A stretch of DNA of 64,000 nt from Geodermatophilus aquaeductus (GCF_900182545.1 NZ_FXTJ01000008.1:124001-188000), one strand, 5' to 3'; numbered from the stretch's first letter, positions 15,850 through 24,352 are shown. The notes: generated from the letters alone by a model not told the origin. Made by a program: numbers and translations.

Positions 15850-15935
15850 CGCCCCGGGGCGTCCTGTGCGGCCGAGGGGAGCGGTGCGGTAGACACTGCA
15901 CGCCCGTCCGCCCCGCCCCTCCCGGAGGTCCCCCC

Positions 15936-16355
15936 GTGCTGGCCAGCATCGGCTACGCCGTCGCCTACACCGCCGTCGGCCTCGTGCTGCTGGCCCTCGG
16001 CTACCTCGCCCTCGACCTGCTGACGCCCGGCCACCTGGGCCGGCGCATCTACGAGGACCGGTCGGTGAGCGCGGCGATCGTGCTGTCGGCGGGATTCCTC
16101 GCCCAGGGCGCGATCATCTTCACCACCATCTGGACCAACGCCACGGCCGGCTTCGGCCAGGCGCTGCTCTACACCGTGGTGTTCGGCGTGCTCGGCGTCC
16201 TGCTGCAGGCGGTCGCGTTCCTCGCCCTCGACCTGCTCACGCCGGGGAAGATGGGCTCCCTCGTCACCGAGGTCGGCTTCCACCCCGCGAGTCTGGTCAG
16301 CGCCGCGGCCCAGCTGTCGGTGGCCGCGATCATCGTCGCCTCCATCTGGCCCTGA
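15936..16355 (+). CDS. DUF350 membrane protein
   Basis: A 139-residue inner-membrane protein with four hydrophobic segments arranged as two similar halves: YTAVGLVLLALGYLALDLLTPG near the start and VFGVLGVLLQAVAFLALDLLTPG later (each shortened here). The repeated LALDLLTPG motif is the hallmark of DUF350 proteins, which are paired repeats. GTG 15936 follows CCCGGAGGTC. DUF350 genes often neighbour DUF4178 or polyamine-synthase-like genes, but none is here. Function unknown. Confidence 0.85.
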   Translation: MLASIGYAVAYTAVGLVLLALGYLALDLLTPGHLGRRIYEDRSVSAAIVLSAGFLAQGAIIFTTIWTNATAGFGQALLYTVVFGVLGVLLQAVAFLALDLLTPGKMGSLVTEVGFHPASLVSAAAQLSVAAIIVASIWP

Positions 16356-16424
16356 GCCCGCACCGGCGGGCCCTCCGGAGGAACGCCCGGGGCCCGACGT
16401 AACGTGTCCGGCGCAGCGCGGGTT

Positions 16425-16444
16425 ACCCGCCGGTATCCCGGCGG
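16425..16444 (+). promoter_or_regulatory. Leader hairpin before fabG
   Basis: CCCGCCGG and CCGGCGGG arms around a TATC loop, about 60 bases before fabG. A TAACGT element 20 bases upstream may be the -10. Role unknown; an operator or a leader structure are possible. Confidence 0.35.
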
Positions 16445-16503
16445 GCGGCCCCGAACCGGACGGCCGGCGACGACGCCGCCCCCACCCAGCGAGAGGAACG
16501 ACA

Positions 16504-17265
16504 ATGAGCGAGGCAACCCCCCGCGTCGCCATCGTGACCGGTGCCGCGCGCGGCATCGGTGCCGCGACGGCGCAGCGGCTGGCCGCCGACGGCTACGCCG
16601 TGGCCGTGCTCGACCTCGACGAGGCGAACACCAAGGAGACCGTGCAGGCCATCGAGGGCGCCGGCGGCACGGCGCTCGGCGTGGGTGCCGACGTCAGCGA
16701 CGCCGAGCAGGTGCAGGCCGCCGTCGACCGGGTCGCCGCCGAGCTCGGCCCGCCCGTCGTGCTGATCAACAACGCGGGCGTCACCCGCGACAACATGCTG
16801 TTCAAGATGACCGAGGTCGACTGGGACGTCGTCATGAACGTGCACCTGCGCGGTGCCTTCCTCATGGCGCGGGCCTGCCAGAAGTACATGGTCGACGCCA
16901 AGTTCGGCCGGATCGTCAACCTGTCGAGCGTCTCGGCGCTGGGCAACCGCGGCCAGGCCAACTACTCGACGGCGAAGGCCGGCCTGCAGGGCTTCACCAA
17001 GACCCTCGCCATCGAGCTCGGCAAGTTCGGCGTCACCGTCAACGCCATCGCCCCCGGGTTCATCCAGACCGAGATGACCAAGGCCACCGCGGAGCGCATG
17101 GGCATCGCCTTCGAGGACTTCATCAAGGGTGCGGCCTCGCAGATCCCGGTGGCCCGCGTCGGCCAGCCCGAGGACATCGCCCACCTGGTGTCGTTCTTCG
17201 TCAGCGAGGGTGCCGGCTTCGTGTCCGGCCAGGTCGTCTACGCCGCGGGCGGCCCCCGCGCCTGA
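16504..17265 (+). CDS. fabG: 3-oxoacyl-ACP reductase (SDR)
   Basis: NADPH-dependent reductase of 3-oxoacyl-ACP, fatty-acid elongation type, or of an acyl-CoA. The 253-residue classical SDR has TGAARGIG for cofactor binding at residues 12-19, NNAG near 92, a catalytic Ser in NLSSVSALGN and the YSTAK Tyr-Lys pair near residue 158, and ends with the VSGQVVYAAGG tail typical of FabG. GAGAGGAACGACA precedes ATG 16504. It is a stand-alone gene with its own leader hairpin and a strong terminator. High similarity to the actinobacterial FabG4/PhaB group is possible, and cannot be decided here. Confidence 0.85.
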   Translation: MSEATPRVAIVTGAARGIGAATAQRLAADGYAVAVLDLDEANTKETVQAIEGAGGTALGVGADVSDAEQVQAAVDRVAAELGPPVVLINNAGVTRDNMLFKMTEVDWDVVMNVHLRGAFLMARACQKYMVDAKFGRIVNLSSVSALGNRGQANYSTAKAGLQGFTKTLAIELGKFGVTVNAIAPGFIQTEMTKATAERMGIAFEDFIKGAASQIPVARVGQPEDIAHLVSFFVSEGAGFVSGQVVYAAGGPRA

Positions 17266-17296
17266 GGTGCACGGCGCCTGAGCACGAGCGCCTGAG
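17258..17296 (+). repeat. Three near-tandem GCGCCTGAG units across the fabG stop
   Basis: GCGCCTGAG occurs at 17258, 17274 and 17288; the first contains the fabG stop codon. It looks like local slippage duplication of the gene end. Confidence 0.6.
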
Positions 17297-17304
17297 ACGT
17301 ACGG

Positions 17305-17344
17305 AACGCCGGCCGGCGGGCACAGCGCCTCGCCGGCCGGCGTT
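17305..17344 (+). terminator. Terminator hairpin after fabG
   Basis: Perfect 14-bp arms AACGCCGGCCGGCG and its complement, 12-nt loop. It ends just before the GTG of the SGNH gene at 17354. Confidence 0.7.
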
Positions 17345-17353
17345 GCACGTCGC

Positions 17354-17974
17354 GTGACCGAACCGCTCCGCCTCGTCGTCCTCGGTGACTCGATCGCGTA
17401 CGGCACCGGTGCCACCCGCGTCGAGGACGGCCTCGGCCCGCGGCTGGCGCAGGTCCTGCGCGGCGAGGGCATCGACACCGATCTCACCGTGCTGGCCGTG
17501 CCCGGCGCGGTGTCCCGCGACCTCGCCGCCCAGGTGCGCCGGGCCGCGCCGCTGGGCGCCGACCTCGCCGTCGTGGTGATCGGCGCCAACGACCTCGCCC
17601 GCTTCCTCCCCGCGGATGTAGCCACCGCCGCGCTCGGCGCCGCCGTCCGGGACCTGCGGGCCGCCGGGACCGACGTCGTCGTGGTCCCCGCCCCCGACAT
17701 GTCCAGCGTGCCGTTCGTGCCGCCGGCGCTGCGGCCGGTCGTGCGGGCCGCGTGCGCCCTGCTGCAGCAGCGCCAGGCCGAGGTCGCCGTCGCGCACGGT
17801 GCGACCGTCGCCGCGGTGTCGGCGGAGGTGGGCAGCGCCTTCGGCCTCGACCCGTCGCTGTTCTCCGCCGACCGGTTCCATCCCTCCTCGGCCGGCTACG
17901 CCCGGATCGCCGCGGCGCTGGCCCCCTCCGTACTGGCCGCCGCCCGCGACCGCCGGGACCGCCGGGCCGCCTGA
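17354..17974 (+). CDS. SGNH/GDSL-family hydrolase
   Basis: An esterase or lipase of the SGNH fold (206 residues). Block I is VVLGDSIAYGTG with the nucleophile Ser near residue 13, block II Gly is in AVPGAVSRD, block III is GANDLARF with the oxyanion Asn near residue 78, and block V is SADRFHPSSAGY with Asp and His near residues 176-179. No signal peptide is visible, so it is probably cytoplasmic. The GTG start lacks a strong ribosome site and lies right after a terminator hairpin. It faces the minus-strand F420/NADP-binding gene. Confidence 0.85.
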   Translation: MTEPLRLVVLGDSIAYGTGATRVEDGLGPRLAQVLRGEGIDTDLTVLAVPGAVSRDLAAQVRRAAPLGADLAVVVIGANDLARFLPADVATAALGAAVRDLRAAGTDVVVVPAPDMSSVPFVPPALRPVVRAACALLQQRQAEVAVAHGATVAAVSAEVGSAFGLDPSLFSADRFHPSSAGYARIAAALAPSVLAAARDRRDRRAA

Positions 17975-17980
17975 GCGATC

Positions 17981-17994
17981 CGGCGGCCCCGCCG
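17981..17994. terminator. Short GC hairpin between convergent genes
   Basis: CGGCGG-CC-CCGCCG between the SGNH gene and the minus-strand reductase gene. It is short but placed as expected for convergent ends. Confidence 0.3.
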
Positions 17995-17995
17995 C

Positions 17996-18661
17996 TCACA
18001 TGTCGCGGTAGCGCTTCGCCGCGGCGAGCGCCTCGGTCAGCCGCCCGGCGTCGAGGTCGGCCCCGTAGCCGGGGGTGTCGCGCTGGATGCGCCAGCCCTC
18101 GGCCAGCTTGCCGAGGTCGACCACGTCGAAGCCGAGCTCGTCGATGAACGAGGCCACCGTCTCCCTCGCCGACGCGTCGTCGCCGGCGATGGCCAGCGCC
18201 CGCCGGTTCGGCGTCCCCGGCGGGGTCCGGCGCGCGGTGATGTCCGCGGCGGCGATGTGGTTGAACGCCTTCACCACGCGCGAGGTGGGCAGGTGCTCCT
18301 GCAGCAGCTCCGCGGTCGTCGTCGTCTCGTCGTCCAGCGCGGCGACGTGCCCGTCGCGCTGCGGGTAGTAGTTGTTCGTGTCGATGACGACCTTGCCGGC
18401 CAGCGGCTCCACCGGGACGTCGCCGACGGCCTTGAGCGGCACGGTGACGACGACCAGGTCGCCCGCGGCACCGGCTTCGGCGGCGGTGGCCGCGCGGACG
18501 GTGCCCGTGCGCGACGGGCGGTCGCCGAGGGCGTCGACGAGGCCGGCGAGGGTCTCGGGGCCGCGGGAGTTGGAGAGCACGACGTCGTAGCCGATGTCGC
18601 TCGCTGCCTGTGCGAGCGCCGTGCCGATGTGGCCGGCGCCGATGATGCCGAGAGTGGTCAT
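17996..18661 (-). CDS. NADPH-dependent F420 reductase-like protein
   Basis: A 221-residue Rossmann protein of the F420-dependent NADP reductase/ProC-like family. TLGIIGAGHIGTALAQAA binds NADP at the N-terminus (residues 3-20), followed by VLSNSRGPETL, VVTVPLKAVGDVP, VVIDTNNYYPQRDG and VVKAFNHIAA, in the order of this family. ATG 18661 is chosen because the family GIIGAGHIG motif starts at once. It may interconvert F420H2 and NADPH, which would suit the many F420-type enzymes in this window, but many members are annotated only as NAD(P)-binding. It lies 29 bases upstream of no same-strand partner; the next minus-strand gene ends at 18690. Confidence 0.8.
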   Translation of the reverse strand: MTTLGIIGAGHIGTALAQAASDIGYDVVLSNSRGPETLAGLVDALGDRPSRTGTVRAATAAEAGAAGDLVVVTVPLKAVGDVPVEPLAGKVVIDTNNYYPQRDGHVAALDDETTTTAELLQEHLPTSRVVKAFNHIAAADITARRTPPGTPNRRALAIAGDDASARETVASFIDELGFDVVDLGKLAEGWRIQRDTPGYGADLDAGRLTEALAAAKRYRDM

Positions 18662-18689
18662 GCCCCGCGGCAACGCGCAGGTCGGCGGC

Positions 18690-21542
18690 TCATTCCCGGG
18701 CCCCGGCACGGCCTCCGTCTCGGTCGAGCGCGTCGGCCAGGAGCTCGGCGAGGTGCCGCCCGGGCCGGTCGGCGAGCTGGTCGAGCTGCGTGCGGCAGGA
18801 GAACCCGTCGGCCAGGACGACGGCGTCCGGGCCGGCCTCGCGGACGGCGGGCAGCAGCTGCTGCTCGGCGATCGCCACCGACACGTCGTGGTGCCCGCGC
18901 TCCACGCCCCAGTTGCCCGCCAGCCCGCAGCACCCGCCCAGGCGGGTGACCGTCGCGCCCGCGCTGCGCAGCAGCTTCTCGTCGGTGGCCCAGCCCATCA
19001 CCGCGTGGTGGTGGCAGTGCGGCTGCGCGACCACCTCGACGCCGGCCAGCGACGGCGGCGTCCACCCCTCGGTGGCGGTGAGCAGCTCGGCGAGCGTCCG
19101 CGTCCCCGCGGCGACCCGCGCAGCGGCCGGCTCGTCGAGCAGCTCGACGGCGTCGCTGCGCAGCGCCGCGGTGCACGAGGGCTCCACGCCGACGATCGGG
19201 ATGCCGGCGTCGGCCAGCGGCGCGAGCTTCGCCACCGTGTGGGCGAGGATGCGCCGCGCGGTGTCGAGCTGGCCGGTCGTCGTCCAGGTCAGGCCGCAGC
19301 AGGTGTCGTCGCCGGGCACCTGCACCGAGTAGCCCGCCGCCTCGAGCACCCGCGCCGCGGCCAGGGCGACCTCCGGGGCGAAGTGGTCGGTGAACGAGTC
19401 CACCCACAGCGCCACCGGGGCGCCGCCGCCGGGGCGCGCCGGCCACTGCTGCCGGAAGGTGCGCGGCGCGAACGAGGGCAGCGAGCGCCGCTGGTCCACG
19501 CCCGCGCCCCACTTCGCCACCCGGCCGCCGAGCCGTGAGCGCATGACCGCGTTGACCAGCCGGGGCGCCCGGGCTGCGAGGTCGGACCACATGGGCAGCT
19601 TGCCCAGCGTGTAGTGCGACAGCGGCCGGACGCGGCGGCGGTAGCTCTGGTGCAGCACCTCGGACTTGTAGCTGGCCATGTCCACGCCGGTCGGGCAGTC
19701 GCGCGAGCAGCCCTTGCACGACAGGCACAGGTCCAGCGCCTCGTGCACCTCCGGCGAGCGCCAGTCCCGCACCGGGCCGCCGGGGGCGAGCATCTCCTGC
19801 AGCACCCGGGCGCGGCCGCGGGTGGAGTCCTTCTCCTCGCGGGTGGCGGGGTAGGACGGGCACATCACCGCGACGCCCGAGGGCTCGGCCCGGCACTTGC
19901 CGACGCCGGTGCAGCGGTGCACCGCGTTGGAGAAGTCGCCGTCGTCGTGCCGGTACAGCAGCGCCAGCTCCTCGCGCAGCCGCGGCGCGGCGGCCACCCG
20001 GACGTCGTCGTCGAGGCGGGCCGGGCGCACCAGCACGCCGGGGTTGAGCACGTCGTCGGGGTCGAACAGGCCCTTGACCCGGGCGAACAGGTCGAGCGTG
20101 GCGGGGGAGTACATGGTGCTCAGCAGCTCGCTGCGGGCGCGGCCGTCGCCGTGCTCGCCCGACACCGACCCGCCGTAGCGGGCGACCAGCCGGGCGGCGT
20201 CCTCCACGAAGGCGCGGTAGGCGGCCCGGCCGCGGTCGGGCTCGCGGCCGAACGGGAAGTCGATGCGCACGTGCACGCAGCCGTCGCCGAAGTGGCCGTA
20301 CGGCACGCCCTGCAGGCCGTGCTGGTCGAGCAGCGCGTCGAACTCCCGCAGGTAGGCGCCCAGCGAGGTCACCGGGACCGCGGCGTCCTCCCAGCCGGCG
20401 TGCGCGGGGCGGCCGTCGGAGGTGCGCGCGGCCAGCCCGGCGCCGTCCTCGCGGATCCGCCAGATCGCCGCGGCGTGCGCGACGTCGGTGACCACCATGC
20501 TGTCGAGCGCCCCGGCGTCGGCCACCACGGCCGCGCCCGTGGCCTGCACCTCGGCGACGGTGTCTCCGGTGACCTCCACGATCAGCCAGCCGGCGCCCTT
20601 CGGCAGGTCCGGGACGACGGCGGCCGGCACGTCGCGCAGCCGCTGCACGATCCGCTCGTCGAGGCCCTCGACGGCGGTGGGCCCGTGCCGCAGCAGCCTC
20701 GGCGTCGCGTCGGCAGCGTCGGCCATCGAGGGGTAGCCGAGCACGACCAGCCCGCGGAACGGCGCGTCGGCGACCAGCCGCACGGTGGCGCCGAGGACGA
20801 CGGCCAGCGTCCCCTCGCTGCCCACCAGCGCGCGGGCGACGTCGAAGCCGTGCTCGGGCAGCAGGTGCTCCAGCGAGTAGCCCGACACCTGCCGGCCGAA
20901 GGTGCCCAGCTCGGTGCGGATGGTGGCCAGCTCGCCGGCGACCAGGCTGCGCAGGTCGTCGAGGCCGGACGGAGCGGTCCCCGAGGCCAGCCGCAGCCGC
21001 TGCCCGGCGCCGGTGACCACGTCGAGGCCGACCACGTTGTCCGACGTGCGGCCGTAGCCCAGCGCCCGCGAGCCGCAGGCGTTGTTGCCGATCATCCCAC
21101 CGATCGTGCAGCGGTTGGACGTGCTCGGGTCGGGGCCGAAGCGCAGCCCGGCCGGCCGGGCGGCGTTCTGCAGCGCGGCCTGCACGACACCGGGGTCGAC
21201 GACGGCGGTGCGCGTCTCGGCGTCGACGGAGTGCACCCGGGAGAGGTACCGGCTGGTGTCGACGACGACGCCGGTGCCCACGGCGTTGCCGGCGATCGAG
21301 GTGCCCGCGCCGCGCATGGTCAGCGGCACGCCGAGCTCGCGGCAGACCTCGAGGGCGGCGACCACCTCGTCGGCGGACCGCGGGCGGACGACGGCGCGCG
21401 GCAGCACGCGGTAGAGCGAACCGTCGGAGGAGTACAGCGCGCGGGCGAGGCCGGAGTCGTCGACGTCGCCGATCCCGGCGCGGCGCAGTGCTGCGGTGAC
21501 CTCGGTGGTGTCGGCGTCCGGCCGGGCGGCGGTGGTGCTCAC
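18690..21542 (-). CDS. FAD-linked oxidase fused to Fe-S (GlcD-GlcF-like) oxidoreductase
   Basis: A 950-residue fusion of an FAD-binding PCMH/2-hydroxyacid dehydrogenase half with an iron-sulfur half. Residues about 45-480 hold the FAD domain: TMRGAGTSIAGNAVG, then STSNRCTIGGMIGNNACGSR, and YGHFGDGCVHVRIDFPF. Residues about 550-620 hold two ferredoxin-type clusters, CTGVGKCRAEPSG...CPSYPAT and CLSCKGCSRDCPTG. Two CCG domains follow (DTCCGLTWTTTG and GGCCGLAGNWG). This layout matches D-2-hydroxyglutarate or D-lactate dehydrogenases of the Ydij/Dld-II type, acting on a 2-hydroxyacid with quinone or another acceptor. GTG 21542 is chosen as start. Confidence 0.88.
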   Translation of the reverse strand: MSTTAARPDADTTEVTAALRRAGIGDVDDSGLARALYSSDGSLYRVLPRAVVRPRSADEVVAALEVCRELGVPLTMRGAGTSIAGNAVGTGVVVDTSRYLSRVHSVDAETRTAVVDPGVVQAALQNAARPAGLRFGPDPSTSNRCTIGGMIGNNACGSRALGYGRTSDNVVGLDVVTGAGQRLRLASGTAPSGLDDLRSLVAGELATIRTELGTFGRQVSGYSLEHLLPEHGFDVARALVGSEGTLAVVLGATVRLVADAPFRGLVVLGYPSMADAADATPRLLRHGPTAVEGLDERIVQRLRDVPAAVVPDLPKGAGWLIVEVTGDTVAEVQATGAAVVADAGALDSMVVTDVAHAAAIWRIREDGAGLAARTSDGRPAHAGWEDAAVPVTSLGAYLREFDALLDQHGLQGVPYGHFGDGCVHVRIDFPFGREPDRGRAAYRAFVEDAARLVARYGGSVSGEHGDGRARSELLSTMYSPATLDLFARVKGLFDPDDVLNPGVLVRPARLDDDVRVAAAPRLREELALLYRHDDGDFSNAVHRCTGVGKCRAEPSGVAVMCPSYPATREEKDSTRGRARVLQEMLAPGGPVRDWRSPEVHEALDLCLSCKGCSRDCPTGVDMASYKSEVLHQSYRRRVRPLSHYTLGKLPMWSDLAARAPRLVNAVMRSRLGGRVAKWGAGVDQRRSLPSFAPRTFRQQWPARPGGGAPVALWVDSFTDHFAPEVALAAARVLEAAGYSVQVPGDDTCCGLTWTTTGQLDTARRILAHTVAKLAPLADAGIPIVGVEPSCTAALRSDAVELLDEPAAARVAAGTRTLAELLTATEGWTPPSLAGVEVVAQPHCHHHAVMGWATDEKLLRSAGATVTRLGGCCGLAGNWGVERGHHDVSVAIAEQQLLPAVREAGPDAVVLADGFSCRTQLDQLADRPGRHLAELLADALDRDGGRAGARE

Positions 21543-21553
21543 CGGCCCAGTGT

Positions 21554-21588
21554 CCCCGGTGCCGTCCGGCGTGCGGACGGCACCGGGG
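21554..21588 (-). terminator. Terminator hairpin between the cupin and FAD genes
   Basis: Perfect 15-bp arms (CCCCGGTGCCGTCCG and complement) with a GCGTG loop, 7 bases after the end of the cupin gene and just upstream of the FAD gene start, both on the minus strand. Confidence 0.65.
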
Positions 21589-21594
21589 AGCGGG

Positions 21595-21999
21595 TCAGTC
21601 CTCGGTGGGCGGCTCGTCCTTCCCGGACTCCTCCGCCTCGTCGGCCTCCTCCTTGGTGTGGTGCACCGCGCCGTCGGCGTGCTCCGGCGGGCCGTAGACG
21701 GTGTAGAGCACCAGCGGGTTCGGCCCGGTGTTGAGGAAGTTGTGCTTCGTGCCGGCCGGGACGACGACGAGGTCGCCCTGGGCCACCTTCTTGGTGGCGC
21801 CGCCGACCTTCGCCTCACCGACGCCGCTGACGAAGGTGAGGATCTGGTCGATGTCCTCGTGGACCTCCTCGCCGATCTCCCCGCCCGGCGGGATGGTCAT
21901 GACGACGAGCTGGGTGTTCTTCCCCGTCCACAGGACCCGGCGGAAGTCCGGGCTCTCCTCGGCGACGGTCGCGATGGTGAAGTGGATGACGGACGCCAT
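21595..21999 (-). CDS. Cupin-domain protein
   Basis: A 134-residue single-domain cupin. Cupin motif 1 is visible as GGEIGEEVHEDIDQILTFVSG (two parts: the metal ligands would be Glu/His in EEVHEDIDQ), and motif 2 as GDLVVVPAGTKHNFLNTG with His near residue 86. The tail (EEADEAEESGKDEPPTED) is strongly acidic. The family includes mannose-6-phosphate isomerase-like and redox dioxygenase-like proteins; the exact reaction is unknown. It is separated from the downstream FAD gene by a strong hairpin and is divergent from the MFS efflux gene. Confidence 0.85.
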   Translation of the reverse strand: MASVIHFTIATVAEESPDFRRVLWTGKNTQLVVMTIPPGGEIGEEVHEDIDQILTFVSGVGEAKVGGATKKVAQGDLVVVPAGTKHNFLNTGPNPLVLYTVYGPPEHADGAVHHTKEEADEAEESGKDEPPTED

Positions 22000-22120
22000 G
22001 GGCGGCGCTCCTCCCTGTCTCGTGGCACCGGGGACGGTGCTCCTCGAACTGGCCTTGCCCCTCAGCCGCGCCGCCTACGCCTGTCCGGCGCCGGGGTGGT
22101 GCGCACGTGTGAGTGCCTGC

Positions 22121-22156
22121 TAGCGTCGGCCCACCTCGGTTGGACAGTCCAACCGA
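22121..22156 (+). promoter_or_regulatory. Promoter -10 and 21-bp TetR-type operator before the MFS pump
   Basis: TAGCGT at 22121-22126 is a -10 candidate. At 22136-22156 lies a perfect inverted repeat, TCGGTTGGAC and GTCCAACCGA around a single A, covering the expected transcription start. The size and symmetry fit a TetR-family operator, and a TetR gene lies at the far end of the same pump gene. Confidence 0.7.
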
Positions 22157-22175
22157 CCTGCTGCTGGGGGCTCGT

Positions 22176-23591
22176 GTGTCCCGCTCGGTCACGTCCCGGA
22201 ACGACGCCGCACCCGCCGCCGTCGGCCCTCCGCTCGCCGTCCTGCAGCGGCGGACGCTCGCCGTCGTCGCGGCCAGCACCCTCGTCGTCCTCGCCGCCTT
22301 CGTCACCCCGCTGGCCACCTCGGTGGCCACGGCGGCCGACCTCGGCACCGGCGCGGGCGGGCAGGCGTGGCTGCTGTCGGCGATGAGCGTGGGGCTGGCC
22401 GCGGCGCTGCTGGTCACCGGCGCGGCCGCCGACGACGTGGGTCGCCGGCGGGTGTTCACCGGCGGCCTGGTGCTGCTGGCCGTGGGCGCCGCGCTGACCG
22501 CCGCGGCGGGCTCCACCGGGGTCTTCGTCGCCGGCCGGCTGGTCGAGGGCGTCGGCGGCGCGGCGGTCCTCGCCTGCTCGCTGGGCCTCATCGCTCAGGT
22601 GTTCCCGCTCGGGCCGGCGCGGGCCCGGGCGGCGGCGGTCTGGGGCGCCGCCCTCGGTGCCGGGACCGGCGTCGGCGGGCTGGCCGCGGTGCTGCTCGAC
22701 GGCGAGACCGGCTGGCGTGCCACGCACGCGGCGACCGCGGCCGTCACGCTGCTGCTGGCGGTCGCCGCGCGGCTGCTCCTGCCGGGGGCCGCGCCGGGAC
22801 GCCGTCCGCGGGTCGACGTCCCCGGGCCGGTGCTGCTCGTGGCCGCGGTGTGCTGCCTGCTCGTCGGGCTGGTGGCCACCCGCACCGGCGCGGGGGCCGG
22901 CGCGGTGGTCGGGCTGATCGCCGGCGGCGTCGTGCTGGCGGCCGCCTTCGTCCTGGCCGAGAGCCGGGTGCGCGCGCCGATGGTCGACCTCGGGCTGTTC
23001 CGCGTGCGCGGGTTCGTGGCCGCCACGCTCGGCGCGCTGGTCACCGGGGCGGCCACCGTCGGGCTGATGTCCTTCCTGGCCACCGTGCTCCAGCGCGCCC
23101 TGGGCGAGAGCCTGCTGGCGGTGACGGTGCTCGTGCTGGTGTGGTCCGCGGTGGCGACGGCGACGTCGGTGGGGCTGCGTTGGCTGCCCGGGATCGACGG
23201 GCGGGTGCTGCTGGCCGGCGGCCTCGCGGTGTCGGCGGCGGGGCTGGCCGCGCTCGCCGTCCTCGACACCGGCAGCCGGGCCACGGCCCTGCTGCCGGGC
23301 CTGGTCGTCCTCGGCGTCGGCTACGGGGCGGCCAACGCCGCGCTGGGCCGGGAGGCGGTGGCGCACGTGCCGGCGGAGCGGGCCGGGATGGGCAGCGGGG
23401 CGAACAACACCGCGCGCTACCTCGGCGCCGCCGTCGGCGTCACCCTCGTCGTCCTGCTGGTCACCGCCGGCGCGCCGGCCGGCACCGCGGCCGGGCTGCT
23501 CGCCGGGTGGGACGCCGCCGCGTTCGCCGGCGCCGGGCTCAGCGCGGCCGGGGCACTGGCGGTGCTGGCACTGCGACCGGCCCGCCGCTGA
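22176..23591 (+). CDS. MFS drug-efflux-type transporter (DHA2-like)
   Basis: A 471-residue inner-membrane transporter with about 13-14 hydrophobic segments, as in the EmrB/QacA (DHA2) group, which exports toxic compounds with proton exchange. Motif A appears as ADDVGRRRVFTGG near residue 87, and the helix-4 region has RLVEGVGGAAVLACSL. GTG 22176 is preferred because GGGGG lies 5 bases upstream; the in-frame GTG at 22113 is upstream of the -10 element. The promoter carries a perfect palindromic operator, and a convergent TetR regulator follows 15 bases after the stop. The pump is probably induced by its substrate. Confidence 0.88.
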   Translation: MSRSVTSRNDAAPAAVGPPLAVLQRRTLAVVAASTLVVLAAFVTPLATSVATAADLGTGAGGQAWLLSAMSVGLAAALLVTGAAADDVGRRRVFTGGLVLLAVGAALTAAAGSTGVFVAGRLVEGVGGAAVLACSLGLIAQVFPLGPARARAAAVWGAALGAGTGVGGLAAVLLDGETGWRATHAATAAVTLLLAVAARLLLPGAAPGRRPRVDVPGPVLLVAAVCCLLVGLVATRTGAGAGAVVGLIAGGVVLAAAFVLAESRVRAPMVDLGLFRVRGFVAATLGALVTGAATVGLMSFLATVLQRALGESLLAVTVLVLVWSAVATATSVGLRWLPGIDGRVLLAGGLAVSAAGLAALAVLDTGSRATALLPGLVVLGVGYGAANAALGREAVAHVPAERAGMGSGANNTARYLGAAVGVTLVVLLVTAGAPAGTAAGLLAGWDAAAFAGAGLSAAGALAVLALRPARR

Positions 23592-23606
23592 TCGCGGGCC
23601 GGGCGC

Positions 23607-24239
23607 TCAGGGACGGCGGGTGACCAGCCGCACGAGCACCTCGGTGGCGACGTCGGTGTCCTCGTCGAGGTGGGCGGCCTCGCCGCGCTCGACGCGGGCG
23701 AGCACCAGCTCGTTGAGCCCGCCGACGGCGGCCAGCACCAGCGCGCGGTCCACCGGGCGCACCTCGTCGGGGTGCTGCTCGGCGAGGTCGGAGGCGACGC
23801 CGCAGATGAGCTCGACGTAGCGGTCGATCACCTGGCGGCGCAGGGCGAGGGCGTGCCGGCCGGCCGCCTGCACCTCCACCAGCGCCGCCCAGGCCACGTC
23901 GGGGTTGGCGGCGAGCACCTCGAGGTAGGCGTGCACGGCGGTGCGCAGCCGCTGCGGCCAGGACAGCCCGTCGGCGACGGCGCGCTGCTGGGCGGCGTGC
24001 ACGGTCTCCAGCATCGCGTCCGTGGCGCGGGTGTAGAGCTCGAGGAGGCAGTGCTCCTTGTCGCGGAAGTGCGCGTAGACGACGGTCTTGGAGACCCGGC
24101 CCTCGCGGGCGATGTCGGAGATCGTCGTCGCGCGGTAGCCCTTGGCGGCCATGCAGGTGGCCAGCGCGAGGAGGATGCGCACCCGGCGGTGGGCGTCGTC
24201 CTCGGTCAGGCCCTCCGGTGAGACCAGTGCTGTGGCCAC
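23607..24239 (-). CDS. TetR-family transcriptional regulator
   Basis: A 210-residue repressor. The N-terminal helix-turn-helix is clear: ILLALATCMAAKGYRATTIS, then DIAREGRVSKTVVYAHFRDKEHCLLELY (residues about 20-70). The C-terminal ligand domain is less conserved. It is convergent with the MFS pump and presumably represses it through the palindrome at 22136-22156. GTG 24239 has a TACGCT element (24246-24251) ending 6 bases before it and no ribosome site, so the mRNA is probably leaderless. Confidence 0.88.
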   Translation of the reverse strand: MATALVSPEGLTEDDAHRRVRILLALATCMAAKGYRATTISDIAREGRVSKTVVYAHFRDKEHCLLELYTRATDAMLETVHAAQQRAVADGLSWPQRLRTAVHAYLEVLAANPDVAWAALVEVQAAGRHALALRRQVIDRYVELICGVASDLAEQHPDEVRPVDRALVLAAVGGLNELVLARVERGEAAHLDEDTDVATEVLVRLVTRRP

Positions 24240-24245
24240 GGGGAG

Positions 24246-24251
24246 AGCGTA
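24246..24251 (-). promoter_or_regulatory. -10 element TACGCT for the TetR gene
   Basis: On the minus strand TACGCT lies 6 bases before GTG 24239, as for a leaderless transcript. Confidence 0.35.
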
Positions 24252-24299
24252 GGGCCCGGTGATCTGGCCGCGGGGAACGCCGTCGGCTCGGTTCCCCAG

Positions 24300-24314
24300 T
24301 AACCATGCTCACCA
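24300..24314. promoter_or_regulatory. Operator-like motif TAACCATGCTCACCA, copy A
   Basis: Matches 13 of 15 bases of TAACCATGAGCACCA at 27367-27381, in front of the thiolase and acyl-CoA dehydrogenase genes. It lies about 60 bases before the GntR-family gene and is a candidate site for that regulator. Confidence 0.5.
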
Positions 24315-24352
24315 TGATGGGGGATTGGCGTCCAGAACCGGGCTGAAGCGCC

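Noticed and set aside
19614-21734. 700-codon plus-strand frame inside the GlcD-GlcF-like gene
   Set aside because: It lies wholly opposite a gene with intact FAD and Fe-S motifs and shows no domain of its own.
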